Assembly (NCBI RefSeq): GCF_012584515.1
Contig: NZ_CP051461.1
Span: 480,001 to 544,000 of the forward strand
Direction: 5' to 3'
DNA from: Polaromonas vacuolata
GTDB lineage: Bacteria > Pseudomonadota > Gammaproteobacteria > Burkholderiales > Burkholderiaceae_C
Length of the DNA stretch: 64,000 bases
The notes under the pieces are model-generated. The model saw only the letters and a program-made list of their open reading frames with translations. It had not been told where the DNA came from and did not search any database. Made by a program: the position numbers and the translations under genes. This document shows, in pieces, positions 55,868 to 64,000 of this stretch (positions are counted from its first letter, which is position 1; each line of letters starts with the position of its first letter).

Positions 55868-56737
55868 ATGAATGAACAGTTTGAACGCATGCTGGGACGC
55901 GTGGAGTCCTTGCTCACACGCATTGAATCGATATTGCCCCAGCCCTTGGGCGCGCCCGACTGGGCTAGCTCGATTGCCTTTCGTTACCGCAAACGCGGTG
56001 CCCACGGGCAGCTAGAGCCGGTGCGCCACATAGGCGCGATGGCGCTCGGTGAGCTGAAAGAAATCAATGATCAGAAAGAAAAAATTCAGCGCAACACTGA
56101 GCAGTTTGTTAACGGTCGGCCAGCCAATAACGTGCTGCTTACCGGTGCCCGCGGTACGGGAAAATCTTCATTGATTAAGGCTTGTTTGAACGCGTATTCG
56201 GCGCGCGGTTTGCGGCTGATAGAAGTTGATAAAGCCGATCTGGTTGATCTGCCAGACATCGTTGACGTGGTGGCAGACCGGCCTGAAAAATTCATCATTT
56301 TTTGCGATGACTTGAGCTTTGAAGAAGGCGAGCCGGGCTACAAAGCGCTTAAATCTATTCTCGATGGCTCAGTCGCCGCCGCCTCGCCGAATGTGCTGAT
56401 TTACGCGACCAGCAACCGGCGCCACCTGCTGCCCGAATACATGGCGGAGAACATGACCTACACCCATACCGATGACGGTGAGGTTCATCCCGGTGAAGTG
56501 GTGGAAGAAAAAATTTCTTTGTCTGAACGCTTTGGTCTGTGGGTGAGTTTTTACCCTTTTAGCCAAGATGAATATTTAACCATTGCAGCGCAGTGGCTGT
56601 CATCTTTCGGCTTGGATGAAGCGGCAATTGCGGCTACGCGTCCGGCTTGTTTAGTCTGGGCTTTAGAGCGCGGCTCGCGCAGTGGCCGTGTCGCCTACCA
56701 ATTTGCGCGCGACCACGTCGGCCGCATCGCTGCTTGA
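55868..56737 (+). CDS. DUF815 family AAA-type ATP-binding protein
   Basis: A 289-residue protein with NNVLLTGARGTGKSSLIKACL as Walker A (about 91-111), FIIFCDDLSFEEGEPGYKALKSILDG as Walker B with both acidic residues, and IYATSNRRHLLPEY as sensor 1. The domain is the DUF815 form of AAA+. It is widespread in Proteobacteria, usually between argJ and a mutT-like gene as here. Its function is not established. The stop overlaps the next start by one base. Confidence 0.93.
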   Translation: MNEQFERMLGRVESLLTRIESILPQPLGAPDWASSIAFRYRKRGAHGQLEPVRHIGAMALGELKEINDQKEKIQRNTEQFVNGRPANNVLLTGARGTGKSSLIKACLNAYSARGLRLIEVDKADLVDLPDIVDVVADRPEKFIIFCDDLSFEEGEPGYKALKSILDGSVAAASPNVLIYATSNRRHLLPEYMAENMTYTHTDDGEVHPGEVVEEKISLSERFGLWVSFYPFSQDEYLTIAAQWLSSFGLDEAAIAATRPACLVWALERGSRSGRVAYQFARDHVGRIAA

Positions 56738-57198
56738 TGACGAATAAGCCAGTGCTTGTTGCCGATGGCGAGTTGCCGCGTGAAGGCGGCGCAGCGCGCC
56801 CAGTCGTCGATGTCGCCGTCGGTGTGCTGCTGCGCCCTGACGGCAGTTTTTTACTCACCTCGCGGCCACCCGGCAAAGTCTATGAAGGCTATTGGGAATT
56901 TCCCGGTGGCAAACTCGAAGCGGGTGAGAATGTTGAGCAGGCTTTGCGGCGCGAGTTGCAAGAAGAAATCGGCATCACCATAGGCGCGGTACAAAGCTGG
57001 AAAGTCGAGTTGGTCGACTATCCGCATGCGTTGGTCAGGCTAAACTTTTGCAAAGTGTTTGACTGGAGTGGTGAGCTGCAAATGCGTGAAGGCCAAGGCT
57101 TTGCATGGCAGAGTTTACCCGTCAGTGTGCAGCCGATTTTGCCTGGAACTGTGCCCGTGCTGGCTTGGTTTGCCGAGGAGCGCGGTCTGCCGGTGTAA
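56737..57198 (+). CDS. Nudix hydrolase, MutT-like (8-oxo-dGTP type)
   Basis: A 153-residue enzyme. The Nudix box runs GGKLEAGENVEQALRRELQ-EEIGI (57-80) and fits GX5EX7REUXEEXGU exactly. The N-terminal VVDVAVGVLLRPDGSFLLTSRPPGKVYEGYWEFP is the MutT layout, so sanitising oxidised GTP nucleotides is likely. The ATG at 56737 overlaps the TGA of the ATPase gene (TGATG). A longer in-frame extension would run back into that gene. Confidence 0.92.
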   Translation: MTNKPVLVADGELPREGGAARPVVDVAVGVLLRPDGSFLLTSRPPGKVYEGYWEFPGGKLEAGENVEQALRRELQEEIGITIGAVQSWKVELVDYPHALVRLNFCKVFDWSGELQMREGQGFAWQSLPVSVQPILPGTVPVLAWFAEERGLPV

Positions 57199-57250
57199 CT
57201 TTTTTTAGCCTGGTTTGTGAGTCGGTAAATGGGCTAATGCAAAGCGTTTT

Positions 57251-57922
57251 CTAACCTTTAAATTCCCAGTTTTTCACCGCACCCAAGACCGCATCTGGAT
57301 AAGCTGACTTACCACGCGAGCCGTTGTAGCGGCCCAGTCCCATGAATAGATTGCCGTTTTCGCGGTCTAGGTAGTGGCGCAATATTACGCAGCCGAAACG
57401 CAGGTTGGTCTGCATATAAAACAGCTTGCCCGCATCGCCATCGCCAATCACCCGAGTCCAAAAAGGCATGACTTGCATATAGCCGCGCGCGCCGACTGGG
57501 CTGACGGCGAATTTGCGGAAATTGCTCTCGACTTGAATCAACCCCAGTACCAGCGCCGGATCTAGCCCCGCGCGTTTTGACTCGTACCAGACGGTTTGTA
57601 AAAATTCTTGGCGTATCTGGGGTTCGGGCTTTTTTTTCCTGAGTCTGTCGCTCATATTGCCCAGCCAGCGCAGGTAATGAATACGCTCTTCGGTACTGCG
57701 AAACTCTGGGCTGGGCGGCACATGGTTGGCGACTGCCGCGCTAAGCGCTGTACGTACCGAGTCAATCAAAGGCTCTTCGAGTTGCCCACCAGCCTCTGCT
57801 TGGCTAATGAGCAGACTGGGGGCTAACAAGCTGGTGAAAGCCTGTAGACATTTTCTTCGTGAGAGCGTAGGTATAACGCGGTTCTGTTTCATTGGCCTTT
57901 GGATTTGATTAAAGTCACTCAA
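57251..57922 (-). CDS. Lytic transglycosylase (SLT domain)
   Basis: A 223-residue periplasmic enzyme that cleaves the glycan strands of peptidoglycan. The signal peptide starts at RRKCLQAFTSLLAPSLLIS and ends near residue 44 (QAEA). The SLT domain follows: GLDPALVLGLIQVESNFRKFAVS with catalytic Glu132, then GARGYMQVMPFW and GLGRYNGSRG. MKQNRV at codon 11 may be the real start. It lies 12 bases after proS on the same strand and is probably co-transcribed with it. Confidence 0.92.
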   Translation of the reverse strand: MSDFNQIQRPMKQNRVIPTLSRRKCLQAFTSLLAPSLLISQAEAGGQLEEPLIDSVRTALSAAVANHVPPSPEFRSTEERIHYLRWLGNMSDRLRKKKPEPQIRQEFLQTVWYESKRAGLDPALVLGLIQVESNFRKFAVSPVGARGYMQVMPFWTRVIGDGDAGKLFYMQTNLRFGCVILRHYLDRENGNLFMGLGRYNGSRGKSAYPDAVLGAVKNWEFKG

Positions 57923-57934
57923 TGCGCAAAACTT

Positions 57935-59683
57935 TTATGCCAGACCTAATTTGGTTTTAAGAAAAGCCAGCGCCTCGCCGCTGGCGATTTGGCTGGACGC
58001 GCTATCCCTACGGTGCTGATATTCAATATGACCATCTTTCAGCCCACGGTCGCCAATCGTCACACGGTGCGGTATGCCGATTAACTCCCAATCCGCAAAC
58101 ATGGCGCCTGGGCGCTCGTTACGGTCGTCCAGTATCACGTCCACACCTGCGGCTAGCAAGTCGGCGTAGAGCTGGTCTGATGCTGTTTTGACGTCGGGAA
58201 ACCGGTCTGGGCTGATCGGGCACAGCACCACCGTGAACGGCGCAATCGCGTCGGGCCAGATGATGCCGCGCTCGTCATGGTTTTGTTCGATGGCCGCGGC
58301 GGGCAGGCGTGTGATGCCTATGCCGTAGCAGCCCATTTCAAAAAATTGCGGCTTGCCGTTATCGCCCAGAAACGTCGCGTTCATGGCGCGGCTGTATTTG
58401 GTACCCAGATAAAACACATGTCCAACTTCGATGCCGCGCTCAATGGCTAATTCGCCCTTGCCGTCGGGCGATGCGTCGCCCACTACTGCGTTGCGCAAGT
58501 CGGCTACCAATGCTGGCTCGGGCAGGTCGCGCCCCCAGTTCACGCCGGTCATGTGAAAGCCTTCTACGTTCGCCCCGCAGACCCAGTCAGCCATGACGGC
58601 GACGTCCCGGTCTACCAGCAATGTGACGGGTTTGAGCAGGTTGAACGGGCCTAGGTAGCCGGGCTTGCAACCGAAATGTTCTTCGATTTCGGTCAGGGTG
58701 GCAAAGCGAAAGCTTTTGTCCAAGCCGGGAATTTTTCCGACCTTGATCTCGTTCATGTCATGGTCACCGCGCAGCAGCAGCAGCCAGACGGTGGACTTGG
58801 CGATGCTGCCGTCTTCACCTAACTGGTCGGTCGCCAGAACTAAGGATTTGACGGTGGCTGACAACGGCATATCGAGTAGGGCGGCGACATCTGCGCAAGT
58901 CGATTTGTCTGGGGTTGCCGTTTTTGTCAAGGCTAAGCTCGGCTCAAGTCGGGGCTGGCTGGGCGCTAGCGCTTCGGCTTTTTCCATGTTCGCTGCGTAG
59001 TCGCTTTGCGGGCAGTAAACAATCGCGTCTTCACCGGTCGAAGCAATCACCTGAAACTCTTCGCTCAGGTCGCCGCCAATCGCGCCGCTGTCCGCCGCAA
59101 CCGCGCGGTAACGCAAGCCAAAACGGTCAAAAATTCGGCGATAGGCTTGGGCCATGTTTTTGTAGCTGGCTTTGGCCGCTTCTGGACTCCGGTCAAAGCT
59201 GTAGGCGTCCTTCATGATGAATTCGCGCCCGCGCATCAGACCGAACCGTGGCCGACGTTCGTCGCGAAACTTGGTTTGTATTTGGTAGAAGTTTTTCGGC
59301 AGTTGTTTGTAGCTGCGAATGTCTTGGCGAATCACGTCGGTGATGACTTCTTCGCTGGTCGGTTGAACCACAAAGTCGCGTCCATGGCGGTCCTTGATGC
59401 GCAGTAGCTCTGGGCCCATTTGCTCAAACCGACCGGTTTCTTGCCACAACTCGGCGGGTTGAATCACCGGCATGCTCATCTCGATGGCACCGGCTTTGTT
59501 CATTTCTTCGCGAACAATCGCCTCGACTTTTCTCACCACCCGCAGGCCCATGGGCATGTAGTTATAAATGCCTGCGCCCAACTTTTTAATCATGCCGGCG
59601 CGCATCATCAGTTGGTGGCTGGCGATCTCAGCGTCTGCTGGGGCTTCCTTGAGGGTGGAGATAAAGAACTGTGAGGCTTTCAT
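57935..59683 (-). CDS. proS: Prolyl-tRNA synthetase (bacterial type with editing domain)
   Basis: A 582-residue class II synthetase. Motif 1 lies around [23 protein letters not shown], motif 2 is [25 protein letters not shown], and motif 3 is [17 protein letters not shown]. The INS/YbaK-like editing domain that removes alanine from tRNA-Pro is inserted at about 225-400 ([24 protein letters not shown], then [14 protein letters not shown]). The C-terminal anticodon-binding domain is complete. The gene is divergent from rppH. Confidence 0.97.
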   Translation of the reverse strand: MKASQFFISTLKEAPADAEIASHQLMMRAGMIKKLGAGIYNYMPMGLRVVRKVEAIVREEMNKAGAIEMSMPVIQPAELWQETGRFEQMGPELLRIKDRHGRDFVVQPTSEEVITDVIRQDIRSYKQLPKNFYQIQTKFRDERRPRFGLMRGREFIMKDAYSFDRSPEAAKASYKNMAQAYRRIFDRFGLRYRAVAADSGAIGGDLSEEFQVIASTGEDAIVYCPQSDYAANMEKAEALAPSQPRLEPSLALTKTATPDKSTCADVAALLDMPLSATVKSLVLATDQLGEDGSIAKSTVWLLLLRGDHDMNEIKVGKIPGLDKSFRFATLTEIEEHFGCKPGYLGPFNLLKPVTLLVDRDVAVMADWVCGANVEGFHMTGVNWGRDLPEPALVADLRNAVVGDASPDGKGELAIERGIEVGHVFYLGTKYSRAMNATFLGDNGKPQFFEMGCYGIGITRLPAAAIEQNHDERGIIWPDAIAPFTVVLCPISPDRFPDVKTASDQLYADLLAAGVDVILDDRNERPGAMFADWELIGIPHRVTIGDRGLKDGHIEYQHRRDSASSQIASGEALAFLKTKLGLA

Positions 59684-59808
59684 GGGCTTTTATTTCGGCT
59701 TTTATGCGGGGTTTGTGGGGCTACTGGCGATTGGCACAGTGCTGAGACGCGGATGAGTCCACTTCGCTGTGCATAATGGACTCAGTTTAAAAATTTTGAG
59801 GTTTGATT

Positions 59809-60486
59809 ATGCTCGACCGGGACGGCTTTAGGCCCAACGTCGGCATCATCTTGCTCAACCAGAGAAGTCAGGTATTTTGGGGTAAACGCATACGTACTCA
59901 CTCGTGGCAGTTTCCGCAGGGTGGCATTGATCGGGGCGAGCATCCCGAGCAAGCCATGTTCCGCGAGTTGCATGAAGAAGTCGGTCTGTTTCCGCAGCAT
60001 GTTCACGTGCTGGCCAGAACCCGCGACTGGTTGCGTTATGAGGTGCCTGACCGGTTCATTCGCCGCGATGCGCGTGGACATTACAAAGGCCAGAAACAAA
60101 TCTGGTTCTTACTGCAACTGGTCGGTCACGACTGGGACTTAAACCTGCGCGCGACGGATCATCCCGAGTTTGACGCTTGGCGCTGGAATGATTATTGGGT
60201 CCCGCTAGACGCAGTGGTTGAATTCAAACGTGGTGTGTATGAAATGGCCTTAACTGAGTTAGCGCGTTTCGTGCCGCGTGCGGATTTTCGACTAGACCTT
60301 CGACATAAACCGGCGCGCGACGGCTTGCCAACGCATTGTGGACCGAGCTTGGCGGTGGCTGCTGAACAGCACTTGCTGCGCAGCCGCATTGGTTCAGCTT
60401 TCGAGTTGCCGCCAGGCGCTACTTTTGACCCCGATCCGCAAACCAGTTTGGATGCGGAGATTCAGAATCAAATTAATAAATCATGA
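59809..60486 (+). CDS. rppH: RNA 5'-pyrophosphohydrolase
   Basis: A 225-residue Nudix enzyme that removes pyrophosphate from mRNA 5' ends to start decay. [17 protein letters not shown] and [20 protein letters not shown] are the RppH signature, and the Nudix box runs from 38 to 60 ([23 protein letters not shown]). A C-terminal extension of about 60 residues is usual in Burkholderiales. The ATG at 59809 is chosen over the TTG two codons upstream because gaggt sits at the right distance and the family begins MLDR. Confidence 0.95.
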   Translation: MLDRDGFRPNVGIILLNQRSQVFWGKRIRTHSWQFPQGGIDRGEHPEQAMFRELHEEVGLFPQHVHVLARTRDWLRYEVPDRFIRRDARGHYKGQKQIWFLLQLVGHDWDLNLRATDHPEFDAWRWNDYWVPLDAVVEFKRGVYEMALTELARFVPRADFRLDLRHKPARDGLPTHCGPSLAVAAEQHLLRSRIGSAFELPPGATFDPDPQTSLDAEIQNQINKS

Positions 60487-61010
60487 TGTTTACACCTGGC
60501 TATAAGCCAATGTTCATTCTTGCCTTGCTCGTCGGCATGGCGCCTGCGCTGTATGCGGCTGAAATAGGCGAGAACCGATTTTCTGATGAGAAGGAGTGGA
60601 AAGAGTCCGAGGTGCCACCACCTCCTGCATTTGACCTGGCTAAGTTGCTGACTTTTCCCGGTTTTGTGAACTCTCCTTTTGTTTACGGCGTCGATCCAGC
60701 ATCGGTTAATTTGTCACCTAGTGACGGCTTGGTGCGCTATGTGCTGGTGGCAAGTGTGCCGGGTGGGGCTAAAAACGTAATGTATGAGGCCATACGCTGC
60801 GCGACGGGAGAGTTCAAAACCTATGCCCGTCAGTTTTCCGACGGCGTGTGGCGTCAAAGCAGTGACCCGCAGTGGGAGTCTATGTTCGACGCGCCTTCCC
60901 GGCATGCGTTTTATTTTGCCCGCGCAGGTGCATGTGATTTGTCCTCGCCGCCCAGCTCGGTCAGGTCACTGGTTAACAAGCTCAAGAATCCAAGCGCTTT
61001 TCTTCGTTAA
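60483..61010 (+). CDS. CNP1-like family secreted protein
   Basis: A 175-residue exported protein. The signal peptide is [16 protein letters not shown], cleaved near residue 25. The mature part has the CNP1-like pattern: [59 protein letters not shown] and [15 protein letters not shown]. The name comes from a neisserial/betaproteobacterial family of unknown function. It overlaps the end of rppH by 4 bases (ATGA) and lies before proB, the common order in the group. Confidence 0.88.
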   Translation: MMFTPGYKPMFILALLVGMAPALYAAEIGENRFSDEKEWKESEVPPPPAFDLAKLLTFPGFVNSPFVYGVDPASVNLSPSDGLVRYVLVASVPGGAKNVMYEAIRCATGEFKTYARQFSDGVWRQSSDPQWESMFDAPSRHAFYFARAGACDLSSPPSSVRSLVNKLKNPSAFLR

Positions 61011-61122
61011 TTAGCGGCATGAATGAGGTTTGCGAATGGGCTTTATGAAAGATACTTGGCTGACTCGATAACCGCACTGCTAGAGGCTTTCCTCACGCCG
61101 GTTAAAACGCGTTCATATAGCT

Positions 61123-62265
61123 TTAGCGCGTCAATACCAAATTAGTCCGATGCAACATTTCTGGCTCGGCAATATAGCCGAGTAACTTTTCAAATTCACT
61201 AGACGGCTTACGACAAATTAGTCTGGCTTCAGAGCTAGAGTAGTTGGCCAGTCCACGCGCGATTTCCGCGCCGCTCGCGTCTCTGACTGCGATCACATCG
61301 CCGCGGGAAAAATCACCCGATACGCGTGTCATGCCTATGGGTAGCAAACTCTTTCCTGCGTCGCGCAGCATGCTGGCCGCACCGTCGTCTACGCTGACCG
61401 AGCCGCGTAGCTGCAAGTGGTCGGCCATCCATTGTTTACGGGCTTGATTTTTTTGAGTTTGGGCTTGTAAAAATGTGCCTACAGCTTCGCCTTGGCTTAG
61501 GCGAATCAACGCCTGCGGCTCACGACCCCAGGCAATCACGGTAGAGGCGCCGGAGCCCGCTGCACGCTTGGCCGCCAGTATTTTGGTGATCATGCCGCCG
61601 CTGCCAATGCTAGAGCCCGCGCCGCCGGCCATGGCTTCTAGTGCAGGGTCACCCGCATTGGCTTGGTGCACAAAATAGGCGTTTGGGTCTTTGCGTGGAT
61701 CGGCGCTAAAAAGGCCGCGTTGATCGGTCAATATGATTAGGGCGTCGGCTTCGACTAGGTTGGCCACTAAAGCGCCCAAGGTGTCGTTATCGCCAAATTT
61801 AATCTCGTCATTGACGACGGTATCGTTCTCGTTGATGACCGGCACTACGCCCAGCTGCAGCAAGGTGAGCAAGGTTGAGCGGGCATTCAAATAGCGCTCA
61901 CGGTCAGCCAAGTCTGCATGGGTGAGTAGTACTTGGGCACTGCCTATGCCGTTTTCTCTGAGCTTGGTTTCGTACACCTGCGCCAAACCCATCTGACCGA
62001 CGGCGGCAGCGGCTTGTAACTCGTGTATGGCTTTAGGCCTGACGGCCCAGCCCAAACGCTTCATGCCTTCGGCAATTGCACCGCTGCTGACCATTATGAC
62101 TTCGCGCCCATCTTTGACCAAAGCTGCGAGTTGTTCGCACCATTGGCCGATCGCTGCGGCGTCTAGTCCACGGCCTTCATTGGTGACTAAGCTGGAGCCA
62201 ACCTTGACGACGATGCGCTTGGCGTCGCGCAGCAGCAAAAAGGCATTTTTGTCTTGCATAGTCAT
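61123..62265 (-). CDS. proB: Glutamate 5-kinase
   Basis: A 380-residue enzyme catalysing the first step of proline synthesis. The amino-acid kinase domain (about 10-260) has [53 protein letters not shown] and [19 protein letters not shown]. The C-terminal PUA domain (about 285-370) has [13 protein letters not shown] and [21 protein letters not shown]. The gene is complete and is preceded on its strand by obgE. Confidence 0.96.
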   Translation of the reverse strand: MTMQDKNAFLLLRDAKRIVVKVGSSLVTNEGRGLDAAAIGQWCEQLAALVKDGREVIMVSSGAIAEGMKRLGWAVRPKAIHELQAAAAVGQMGLAQVYETKLRENGIGSAQVLLTHADLADRERYLNARSTLLTLLQLGVVPVINENDTVVNDEIKFGDNDTLGALVANLVEADALIILTDQRGLFSADPRKDPNAYFVHQANAGDPALEAMAGGAGSSIGSGGMITKILAAKRAAGSGASTVIAWGREPQALIRLSQGEAVGTFLQAQTQKNQARKQWMADHLQLRGSVSVDDGAASMLRDAGKSLLPIGMTRVSGDFSRGDVIAVRDASGAEIARGLANYSSSEARLICRKPSSEFEKLLGYIAEPEMLHRTNLVLTR

Positions 62266-62350
62266 CCGTGTGGTGGGCGTGAAAGAAGAAATCCAGGCGT
62301 CTTGCCGGTTGGTGCCGCGCCAGTAAGGCGCGGTCTTTAAGCTTCAAACT

Positions 62351-63424
62351 TTAGGCTTCGGGCGGCAGTTCAACAAAGCGTGGATCTATGTCTTCTTCTG
62401 GCTGCTCGCTGAGCTGAACTTTCTTCACATGTTGGTAAATCGTTTTGACCAGCAACTCGCAGCCTTCGCGTGTCAGTGCCGAGATCTCAAACACTGGACC
62501 TTTGAATTTAAAGCGCTTCACGAAGTCTTTGACCAGCGCTACGCGCTTGTCGTCGTCCACCATGTCAAGTTTATTGAGCACCAACCAGCGCGGCTTGTCG
62601 AACAAGGCTTCGTCGTATTTTTTTAGTTCGCCGACAATCGCTTTAGCTTGCGCGACTGGATCAACATTCTCGTCAAACGGAGCCATGTCCACCACATGCA
62701 GCAGCAAGCGTGTGCGCTGCAAATGGCGTAAGAATAAATGGCCTAAACCTGCGCCTTCAGACGCGCCTTCGATCAGGCCGGGCAAGTCGGCAACCACAAA
62801 ACTTTGTTCTGGGGCGACGCGCACCACACCTAAGTTGGGGTGCAGCGTGGTGAATGGATAGTCAGCAATCCGCGGTCTGGCGTTGGAGACGGCGGAAATA
62901 AAAGTAGATTTGCCCGCATTAGGCATGCCCAGTAGACCAACGTCGGCCAGCACTTTAAGCTCTAACTTGAGACTTTTTCGCTCGCCTGGCCAGCCCGGTG
63001 TTTTGCTTCGCGGTGCGCGATTCGTTGAGCTCTTAAAGCGCAAATTACCGAAGCCGCCGTCGCCGCCTTTGGCGATCAGGACTTGCTCGCCTGGCACCAA
63101 TAATTCAAACAAAGTTTCGCCGGTTTCAGCGTCTGTCAATATGCTGCCGACAGGCATTTTAAGGATGACATCGTCGCCTTTGGCGCCAAACATGTCCGAA
63201 CCCATGCCGTGGCCGCCGTTGCGCGCGTCGTGGCGACGGGAGAAACGAAAGTCAACCAAGGTGTTGAGGTTGATGTCAGCGACCGCGTAGACGTGGCCAC
63301 CACGTCCGCCATCGCCGCCGTTAGGGCCGCCGAATTCTTTGTACTTCTCGTGGCTAAACGAGACGCAACCTGCCCCACCATCGCCTGCTGCAATATCAAT
63401 AAATGCTTCGTCTACAAATTTCAT
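62351..63424 (-). CDS. obgE: GTPase Obg/CgtA
   Basis: A 357-residue GTPase acting in 50S ribosome maturation and stress control. The glycine-rich OBG fold (1-158) opens [20 protein letters not shown]. The G domain has GMPNAGKST (P-loop), DLPGLIEGA (switch II), NKLDMVD and the final SAL motif. The true start is the ATG at 63424; the open frame upstream to 63490 lies in the leader. It is downstream of rplU-rpmA, the near-universal order. Confidence 0.97.
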   Translation of the reverse strand: MKFVDEAFIDIAAGDGGAGCVSFSHEKYKEFGGPNGGDGGRGGHVYAVADINLNTLVDFRFSRRHDARNGGHGMGSDMFGAKGDDVILKMPVGSILTDAETGETLFELLVPGEQVLIAKGGDGGFGNLRFKSSTNRAPRSKTPGWPGERKSLKLELKVLADVGLLGMPNAGKSTFISAVSNARPRIADYPFTTLHPNLGVVRVAPEQSFVVADLPGLIEGASEGAGLGHLFLRHLQRTRLLLHVVDMAPFDENVDPVAQAKAIVGELKKYDEALFDKPRWLVLNKLDMVDDDKRVALVKDFVKRFKFKGPVFEISALTREGCELLVKTIYQHVKKVQLSEQPEEDIDPRFVELPPEA

Positions 63425-63501
63425 GGTGGGCTCGGTTGGGGTCTTGTGGGTTTTCTTTTGGCGAGTCCGCAAGGCAACTCGAAAAACCAATTTTACAAAC
63501 T

Positions 63502-63526
63502 AAAAAGCCCCGACAGGTCGGGGCTT
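63502..63526 (-). terminator. Intrinsic terminator after rplU-rpmA
   Basis: aagccccgac-ag-gtcggggctt is a perfect 10-bp stem. On the minus strand it is followed by ttttta. It lies 22 bases after the rpmA stop and separates the ribosomal operon from obgE. Confidence 0.92.
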
Positions 63527-63548
63527 CGATGCCATCGAAGTGATCAGC

Positions 63549-63806
63549 TTACGCTGGTGTCACATTCACGGTGTGCTTGTTCAGCGAACCTTTGATGGCG
63601 AATGACACCGAGCCATGAACCAACGCATACAGCGTGTGGTCCTTGCCGATGCCAACATTCACGCCGGGGTGAAACCGGGTGCCGCGCTGGCGAACAATAA
63701 TGCTGCCTGCATTGATAACTTCGCCGCCGAATTTCTTCACGCCGAGCATCTTGGGCTGTGAATCACGCCCATTTCGCGTAGAGCCGCCGCCTTTTTTCTG
63801 TGCCAT
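63549..63806 (-). CDS. rpmA: 50S ribosomal protein L27
   Basis: An 85-residue protein. It opens [19 protein letters not shown], the flexible arm that reaches the peptidyl-transferase centre, and continues [20 protein letters not shown] and [20 protein letters not shown]. Length and sequence are typical of Betaproteobacteria. Confidence 0.98.
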   Translation of the reverse strand: MAQKKGGGSTRNGRDSQPKMLGVKKFGGEVINAGSIIVRQRGTRFHPGVNVGIGKDHTLYALVHGSVSFAIKGSLNKHTVNVTPA

Positions 63807-63826
63807 TTTTCAATACTCCTTGGTAC

Positions 63827-64000
63827 TTAAGCTGCAGCACCGGCAATAACGCCGATTTGCAGTTCAGTGTAGTTTTGACGGTGACCCTGGCGTTTTTGGT
63901 AATGTTTACGACGACGCATTTTGAAAATCGTCACTTTATCGTGTCTGCCCTGAGACAAGACAGTTACCGTAACAGTTGCACCTAGCACCAAGGGAGTTCC
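63827..64000 (-). CDS. rplU: 50S ribosomal protein L21, C-terminal part
   Basis: The frame running off the right edge encodes the C-terminal 57 residues of L21: [19 protein letters not shown], then [21 protein letters not shown] and [17 protein letters not shown]. The N-terminal half lies beyond the window. The stop is 20 bases before the rpmA start. Confidence 0.96.
   Translation of the reverse strand, partial: GTPLVLGATVTVTVLSQGRHDKVTIFKMRRRKHYQKRQGHRQNYTELQIGVIAGAAA

Overview
The window looks like a chromosome segment of a Gram-negative betaproteobacterium, probably Burkholderiales and close to Comamonadaceae. The evidence is the 23S/5S sequence, the housekeeping block argJ - DUF815 ATPase - mutT-like - proS - rppH - CNP1-like - proB - obgE - rpmA - rplU, a GDP-mannose dehydratase of the Pseudomonas A-band type, and an outer membrane secretion apparatus. 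The genus cannot be fixed from the sequence alone.

Layout. (1) 1-3.0 kb: the 3' nine tenths of a 23S rRNA gene, the 5S rRNA gene and the rrn terminator. (2) 3.1-17.8 kb: a transposon-rich strip. It holds two nearly identical IS3-family copies, an IS30-family element, a decayed transposase, small DUF6447-type genes, an EAL-CBS-GGDEF protein, an IS66-family element with a clean 8-bp target duplication that splits a GT41 glycosyltransferase-methyltransferase gene, and a REP-type (RAYT) transposase. (3) 18.2-31.0 kb, minus strand: an S-layer-like DUF4214/RTX protein, a TPR outer-membrane barrel protein, a FecR-domain protein, an acyltransferase, two GT4 glycosyltransferases, a coiled-coil methyltransferase and the Wzt/Wzm polysaccharide exporter. 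(4) 31.4-45.6 kb, plus strand: rmd and gmd (GDP-D-rhamnose synthesis), a Crp-type regulator, two more GT4 enzymes, a CHASE2 adenylate cyclase, a small protein resembling the N-terminal part of TnpB but without RuvC, two tandem type I secretion ABC transporters, an HlyD adaptor and a TolC-type channel. (5) 45.7-50.4 kb, minus strand: a trypsin-like/Calx-beta protease that is a likely type I substrate, then a GtrA / GT2 / large membrane protein cassette. (6) 50.9-64.0 kb: housekeeping genes ending in a partial rplU.

How it fits together. Parts 3-5 read as one surface locus of the Caulobacter S-layer kind. A secreted calcium-binding-repeat protein with no signal peptide lies near its type I secretion system and near genes for an ABC-exported, probably D-rhamnose-containing polysaccharide that could anchor it. 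The locus also carries a possible private regulatory loop: a CHASE2 cyclase to make cAMP, a Crp-like protein with the residues that read TGTGA, and a perfect TGTGA-N6-TCACA site at the class II position (-41.5) of a putative promoter for the S-layer-like gene. The oddest member is the TnpB-N-terminal-like protein at 38.7 kb, whose stop overlaps the start of the first transporter gene. The GT41 gene just downstream of the S-layer-like gene, a candidate glycosylation enzyme for it, has apparently been lost recently to the IS66 insertion.
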